A DNA stretch of 28,050 nucleotides from the NCBI GenBank assembly GCA_041946825.1, contig JBHGBD010000042.1:1-28050 (forward strand), written 5' to 3'. The position numbers and the translations under genes were made by a program. The notes under the pieces were generated by a model, which was not told the origin of the DNA, ran no database searches, and saw nothing but the letters and a program-made list of their open reading frames with translations. Positions 24,325 through 28,050 of this stretch are shown one piece after another (position 1 is the first letter of the stretch; each line of letters starts with the position of its first letter). This DNA is from CAZTHM01 sp041946825 (GTDB taxonomy: Bacteria; Acidobacteriota; Terriglobia; UBA7540).

Positions 24325-25255
24325 ATGCAGGCCATACCGATTCCGATTCGTAAGCGCATCTTGGAACTCTACGAACGCGGTCGGAGCACCCTGTAGATCG
24401 CGCAGCTTTCGGACTTTTGCGTCTCGGCGGCGCGTCGAGTGCGCCAGCAGTTTCGCAAGCGCCGCACGCTGGAGCCCCGGACGCGTTTGTGAGGACGCAA
24501 GACGCTGCTCACCGATGAGTGAAAGCAGCGTCTGCAGAAACTTCTCTTCGAACAGCCTGACGCCACGCTGGCCGAGTTGAGCGCGCGGATGGACCATTCC
24601 TTCCGCACCTACACGATCGATCTCTGGCTTTGGCGGCTGTGCTGGAAATATAAGAAAGACTCTGGCCGCCGCCGGACAAGAGCGGCCAGGCCTCGCCGAA
24701 AAAAGGGCACGCTGGCATAAGGACTTGGCCGCCCAGCTCACGGCGCGTCTGGGGTTTGTGGACGAAGGCGTGAACAACACCAAGACGACGCGCTCGCGGG
24801 GGCGCGCCCTGGGTGGCGAAAGGCTGCGGGCATGCATCCCTCATGGACGGTATTAAACCGGCAATCTAATCTCCGGTATTCGCCTGGAGGGTGCCTGTGC
24901 CCCTTGGCTTATTGAAGGCCCCATGGACGGCGAAATGTTTCTGGCCTGAGTGACGCAGGGGCTGGTGCCCGCCCTGTGCCCCGGGGATGTAGTCATCCTG
25001 GACAATCTGGCCACCCACAAGATCCAGGAAGTCCGTGAGGTCATCGAGGCCGTCGGCGCCCGTTTGTTGTACATGCCGCCCTATTCCCCGGATTTCAATC
25101 CCATCGAGCCCAACTGGAGCAAGGTCGAACAAATCCTCCGCAGCCACGCTCCGCGAACCGACGAACAACTGCTCCGGGCGGCAAAAAACGCCTTCCAGTC
25201 CCTTTCCGTCGCCGACTGCAAAGACTTCTTTTTTACCGCTCGGTACGGTACATGA
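24325..25255 (+). mobile_element. Decayed IS630-family transposase
   Basis: Remnant of a DDE transposase of IS630 type. The ATG at 24325 opens a frame resembling the usual helix-turn-helix N-terminus (IPIRKRILELYERGRSTL). Stops interrupt it at 24394 (TAG), 24490 and 24520 (TGA). A frameshift near 24650-24660 moves the coding frame by one, after which two more stops follow, 24854 (TAA) and 24947 (TGA). All three catalytic positions survive: D in VDEG (24761), D in ILDNLATHK (25001) and E in SPDFNPIEPNW (25106). The total of 931 bases is 310 codons plus one base, matching a full-length transposase with a one-base insertion. I could not define terminal inverted repeats; a CATGGCA/TGCCATG hairpin (24309-24327) overlaps the start. 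It cannot make an active protein. Confidence 0.92.
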
Positions 25256-25573
25256 TAAACGGAATCGCTTTAGTTGGTCCAACCGGCTATAAGCTTAGCC
25301 GGCAAGAATGCCACACGGGACCACACCTGCCCCAAAATGCGCTTCCAGAACCCGTTTCAAGAGCACCGCAGCAGGCCGAGGATCTACTGGGTTGACAACT
25401 CGATGGAGGCGGAGGCTTCTTCCGAGGAAGAGGGATTCCTCACAATTAAAATGATGCTGAGGCAGTTGCAAGCGGATCCGAGTCTCGGCTGAACGGAGCG
25501 GGCAATTCATCAGAAGGCCTTACAATAGCGCCGTCGACGAGGACCATCCGCTGGGGGCAGAAACCTCGCCAAT
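25256..25573. other. 318-base stretch after the IS630 remnant
   Basis: It holds the 25283-25302 hairpin and a weak plus-strand frame (25338-25492) without start signal or family. The end of the insertion element probably lies in its first 60 bases. No accepted gene. Confidence 0.4.
25283..25302. repeat. Perfect 7-base hairpin downstream of the transposase remnant
   Basis: CCGGCTA (25283-25289), six-base loop, TAGCCGG (25296-25302), 28 bases after the transposase stop. It could be the IS terminator or part of its right end. Confidence 0.45.
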
Positions 25574-27682
25574 TCATCCCAGCACTTCGCGAACTTTCCG
25601 CGCCAGGGCGTTCGGCGTAAAAGGCTTCTGAAGAAAAGTCTCACTCGGCTCCAGGATGCCATGATGAAGAATCGCGGCGTCCGAGTACCCGGACATGTAT
25701 AGGATTTTGGTGTCCGGACGGAATGGCTTTAAGCGTGCCGCTAACTCCGGCCCACTCATCCGCGGCATCACGACATCCGTGATCATCAGGTGGATGTGCC
25801 CCTCGTACCTCTGACTTGTGATTAGCGCCGCATCAGGGTGATCGGCTTCCAGGATTGAATACCCGTTCGATTCCAGGATTCCTCGGACCATTGATCGGAC
25901 TGGATCTTCGTCCTCAACGAGCAATATCGTCTCCATGCCCCTGAGAGGCGGACTAGGGGCGACAACCGCCTTCGGCTTTTGCGCAAGCTCTACCGTTCTA
26001 GGGAGGAAGATCTTGAATGTCGTACCGCGTCCGAGCTCGCTGTATACCCAAATTGAGCCGCCGCTCTGCTTTACGATACCGTAAACCGTTGCCAGCCCCA
26101 GCCCCGTACCTTTGCCTTTTTCCTTCGTTGTGAAAAAAGGCTCGAAGATGTGGAGTTGCGTCTCCTGGTCCATTCCGCAGCCGGTGTCGGTCACCGCGAG
26201 CATCGCGTATGGACCTGCCTTCACGCCGGCATGGGTTCGAGCATAGTCTTCGTCCAGTTCGGCATTGGCTGTCTCAATGATGAGCTTACCTCCTTGTGGC
26301 ATGGCGTCCCGTGCGTTTACCGCGAGGTTGGCTAGCACCTGCTCGATCTGAGCCGGGTCACATCTGACGGCCCCCAGCCCCTCCTGCCGCACAACTACGA
26401 GCTCGATGTCCTCACCAATCAAACGCCGGAGCATCTTTTCTGTGTCGCTAGCCAAAACGTTCAAGTCCACTACTTGCGGCTGAAGCACCTGCCGACGACT
26501 GAAGGCCAGAAGCCGGCGTGTCATCGCACCTGCCCTTTTACTGGCGCTCTGAATCTCTTGTATGTAATCGTGGAGCGTGTCCCCCGGCGCCAGCCGACCT
26601 AGCGCCAGTTGGCTGTAGCCGTCGATGACGGTCAGCATGTTGTTGAAGTCATGGGCCACGCCGCCAGCTAGTCGCCCTACAGCTTCCATCTTTTGCGCCT
26701 GACGAAACTCCTCTTCCAGCACCTTGCGCTCGGTGATATCCACCATCACCCCGCGAAGTTGTAGAACTTTCCCGGAGTCGTCTCGGACAACACGGACTAC
26801 ATCCTGCAACCAGACAACTCTCCCATCCGCAGCGAGGGCCCGGTATTCAAGGACGTGGTCTCTCCCCTCCGAGAGCGACTTTTGACAGAGTGCAACGACC
26901 TGCTCACGATCGGTCTCGTGAATGTGCTTGGCCCAGAAATCCGTTTCGCCCAGCCATTTTTGCACGGGGTAACCCAATATCCGCTCAGCCTGGCGGCTCA
27001 CGAAAGTGATCTTAAAGGCCGGAACCTCCATTTCCCATACGACAGCGCCGAGGTCTTGAAGGAGGTTGTCGAACCGTCGCGCTAATTCCTGGGCGGCATC
27101 CCTCAGCTCCTCGCTGCGCGCAAGGTCTCGGGCTGAGCTGCCGATTTGGGCGGTCAGGCTTTCCTGAAGATCTTTCAGGCCCCTGATTTGCCGCCTCTGC
27201 CTACGTACTTCCTGCGCCAGGTAGCCGCAGAGAAGGGCGGTCACCATGAAGAGCGGTATGCGCATCAACGACGCCGAGTCGCCAAGGATGCTGCTCCCTT
27301 GGCTCAAGCGGAGCCAAATGAAGAGGGCAGAAGCTCCAAAGGCCACCCCGATGCTCTTTGCCACGTCTCCGCCCAGCGTCGCCATAAACACAGTGAGGTA
27401 GAAAAGCAGCAGCGAGTCCGAGCCAAGCCCAGCGATCGAGTAGAGGATTACGGTCAAACCCACGATGTCGAGGAAGAACACGGCGTAACCCGCGCCGGCG
27501 TTTCTAAACCAGGACGCAGGCAGAAAGGGGAGGACAAGGGCGGAAACGAGATAAGCAGTTCCGACCAGCCACAATACGGGGGAGACTTGATGCCGTTGAA
27601 AAAGCAAAAGTGCCAGGACTACAAAACATAGCGCGCTGCGCAGTTGGAAGAAAACCGAACGCCGCGATTGAAGGTCGTTCAT
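25574..27682 (-). CDS. Membrane hybrid histidine kinase (PAS, kinase, receiver)
   Basis: A 702-residue inner-membrane sensor kinase. About five or six spans fill residues 14-156, with short loops, so sensing is probably within or at the membrane. A coiled coil (about 157-205), one PAS domain (about 205-318), the phosphoacceptor H344 in GGVAHDFNNML, an ATPase domain (N456; DTGCGMD at 499-505; GTGLGLA at 525-531) and a C-terminal receiver (about 585-700; D636, K686) follow. From the kinase domain onward it is a close paralogue of the 16694-19744 hybrid kinase, including QKPFTP near the end of both. The start is ATG 27680-27682 with AAAGG four bases upstream. It is monocistronic as far as seen; its partner receiver is unknown. 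Confidence 0.95.
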   Translation of the reverse strand: MNDLQSRRSVFFQLRSALCFVVLALLLFQRHQVSPVLWLVGTAYLVSALVLPFLPASWFRNAGAGYAVFFLDIVGLTVILYSIAGLGSDSLLLFYLTVFMATLGGDVAKSIGVAFGASALFIWLRLSQGSSILGDSASLMRIPLFMVTALLCGYLAQEVRRQRRQIRGLKDLQESLTAQIGSSARDLARSEELRDAAQELARRFDNLLQDLGAVVWEMEVPAFKITFVSRQAERILGYPVQKWLGETDFWAKHIHETDREQVVALCQKSLSEGRDHVLEYRALAADGRVVWLQDVVRVVRDDSGKVLQLRGVMVDITERKVLEEEFRQAQKMEAVGRLAGGVAHDFNNMLTVIDGYSQLALGRLAPGDTLHDYIQEIQSASKRAGAMTRRLLAFSRRQVLQPQVVDLNVLASDTEKMLRRLIGEDIELVVVRQEGLGAVRCDPAQIEQVLANLAVNARDAMPQGGKLIIETANAELDEDYARTHAGVKAGPYAMLAVTDTGCGMDQETQLHIFEPFFTTKEKGKGTGLGLATVYGIVKQSGGSIWVYSELGRGTTFKIFLPRTVELAQKPKAVVAPSPPLRGMETILLVEDEDPVRSMVRGILESNGYSILEADHPDAALITSQRYEGHIHLMITDVVMPRMSGPELAARLKPFRPDTKILYMSGYSDAAILHHGILEPSETFLQKPFTPNALARKVREVLG

Positions 27683-27991
27683 CCGGCCTTTCTTAGAGGT
27701 CTAGCTTGGGTAGAGACCTTAACCAAAGCACAGGCTGCCAGGTAAAGTATAAGTCCTGCCTCTGTCTGTCAATGGGTAATATTGTCTGTTTTGGAAATCC
27801 GACTGCCGCCCACCATGCGGCCCCATCGCACGCTACTTCAGCCGCCACGCTCAGACCTATTCCCTAGAGCGCCTTGTCCCTTTGTTTCCGCCTTTCTGGA
27901 TACGCCATCGACGTGATGTGCCGTATCGGTTTGCCACATTGGGGGCCGGGCTCAGGCAAGAGAAATCCTGTAGTCACACCTAAAGGTCGAG
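27683..27991. other. 309-base upstream region of the membrane hybrid kinase
   Basis: It holds the promoter candidate at 27746-27772 and an AGGTCT/AGACCT inverted pair near 27695-27717. Beyond about 27780 nothing recognisable is seen before the terminal repeat. Confidence 0.4.
27746..27772 (-). promoter_or_regulatory. Candidate promoter of the membrane hybrid kinase
   Basis: On the minus strand: TTGACA (27767-27772) and TATACT (27746-27751), both strong boxes but with a 15-base spacer, two short of the optimum. It lies 64 bases before the ATG. Confidence 0.4.
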
Positions 27992-28050
27992 CAAGAATCC
28001 ACACCTTTCTAGACAGGCGGCAGTGCGGATTCCGGGGCTGCAGAATCAGC
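27992..28050. repeat. Right copy of the 59-base terminal inverted repeat
   Basis: Exact reverse complement of 1-59, ending at the last base of the window; base 27991 no longer matches. See the left copy for internal structure. Confidence 0.95.

Noticed and set aside
24089..24580. 163-residue plus-strand frame running into the IS630 remnant
   Set aside because: It enters the transposase region in the wrong frame; the better-signalled GTG frame at 24108 was preferred.
25274..25510. Opposing short frames (25274-25492 plus, 25295-25510 minus), including a possible 51-residue peptide from ATG 25338
   Set aside because: No Shine-Dalgarno, no family, and mutual overlap; kept only as a note.
1..28050. 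tRNA, rRNA, CRISPR arrays, riboswitches
   Set aside because: Looked for on both strands; no regularly spaced repeats, tRNA-like cloverleaf or conserved riboswitch core was seen.
1..28050. Sigma-54 (-24/-12) promoters for the NtrC-type activator
   Set aside because: Several TGGCAC words exist (for example near 4629, 5948, 12837), but none has TTGC at the required spacing in a sensible upstream position.

Overview
The window reads as chromosomal (or large-replicon) DNA from a free-living, signalling-rich Gram-negative bacterium, most likely an acidobacterium. That placement is inference from family resemblance: the style of the two membrane GGDEF proteins, a diverged short XRE regulator, an IS630-type transposase, weak codon bias and GC in the mid-fifties. 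No rRNA, tRNA or taxonomic marker gene is present.

Left part (1-8638) is loosely packed and partly decayed. It holds an NtrC-type sigma-54 activator, an unrecognised 233-residue protein flanked by hairpins, a small helical hypothetical with a near-consensus promoter, an XRE regulator broken by an in-frame stop, a receiver protein lacking the conserved lysine, an Acg-type nitroreductase-like protein, and a membrane GGDEF protein whose signature is GPDEF.

Middle part (8700-16539), almost all on the minus strand, pairs a membrane HEAT-repeat protein with a processive family 2 glycosyltransferase (likely exopolysaccharide export). Upstream of that pair lie a stand-alone receiver, a second small helical protein that is a paralogue of the left-hand one, an intact membrane GGDEF diguanylate cyclase, a frameshifted receiver remnant, and two tandem receiver-PilZ proteins.

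Right part (16694-27682) is a phosphorelay block: a hybrid kinase with four PAS domains, an Rcp1-type receiver and a PAS kinase in an overlapping operon, then a receiver-HD-GYP phosphodiesterase, a decayed IS630 element, and a membrane hybrid kinase.

Taken together the window encodes makers (GGDEF), a breaker (HD-GYP) and readers (PilZ) of cyclic-di-GMP, three histidine kinases, eleven receiver domains (one degraded, one lacking the lysine), and one polysaccharide synthase module that has no PilZ domain of its own. A reasonable hypothesis is that phosphorelay signals set local cyclic-di-GMP, read by the receiver-PilZ proteins, to control the HEAT/glycosyltransferase pair.

The two extreme ends are a perfect 59-base inverted repeat, so the window is probably a whole contig. 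This is either an assembly-graph end or a genuine inverted repeat, and it needs read-level checking.
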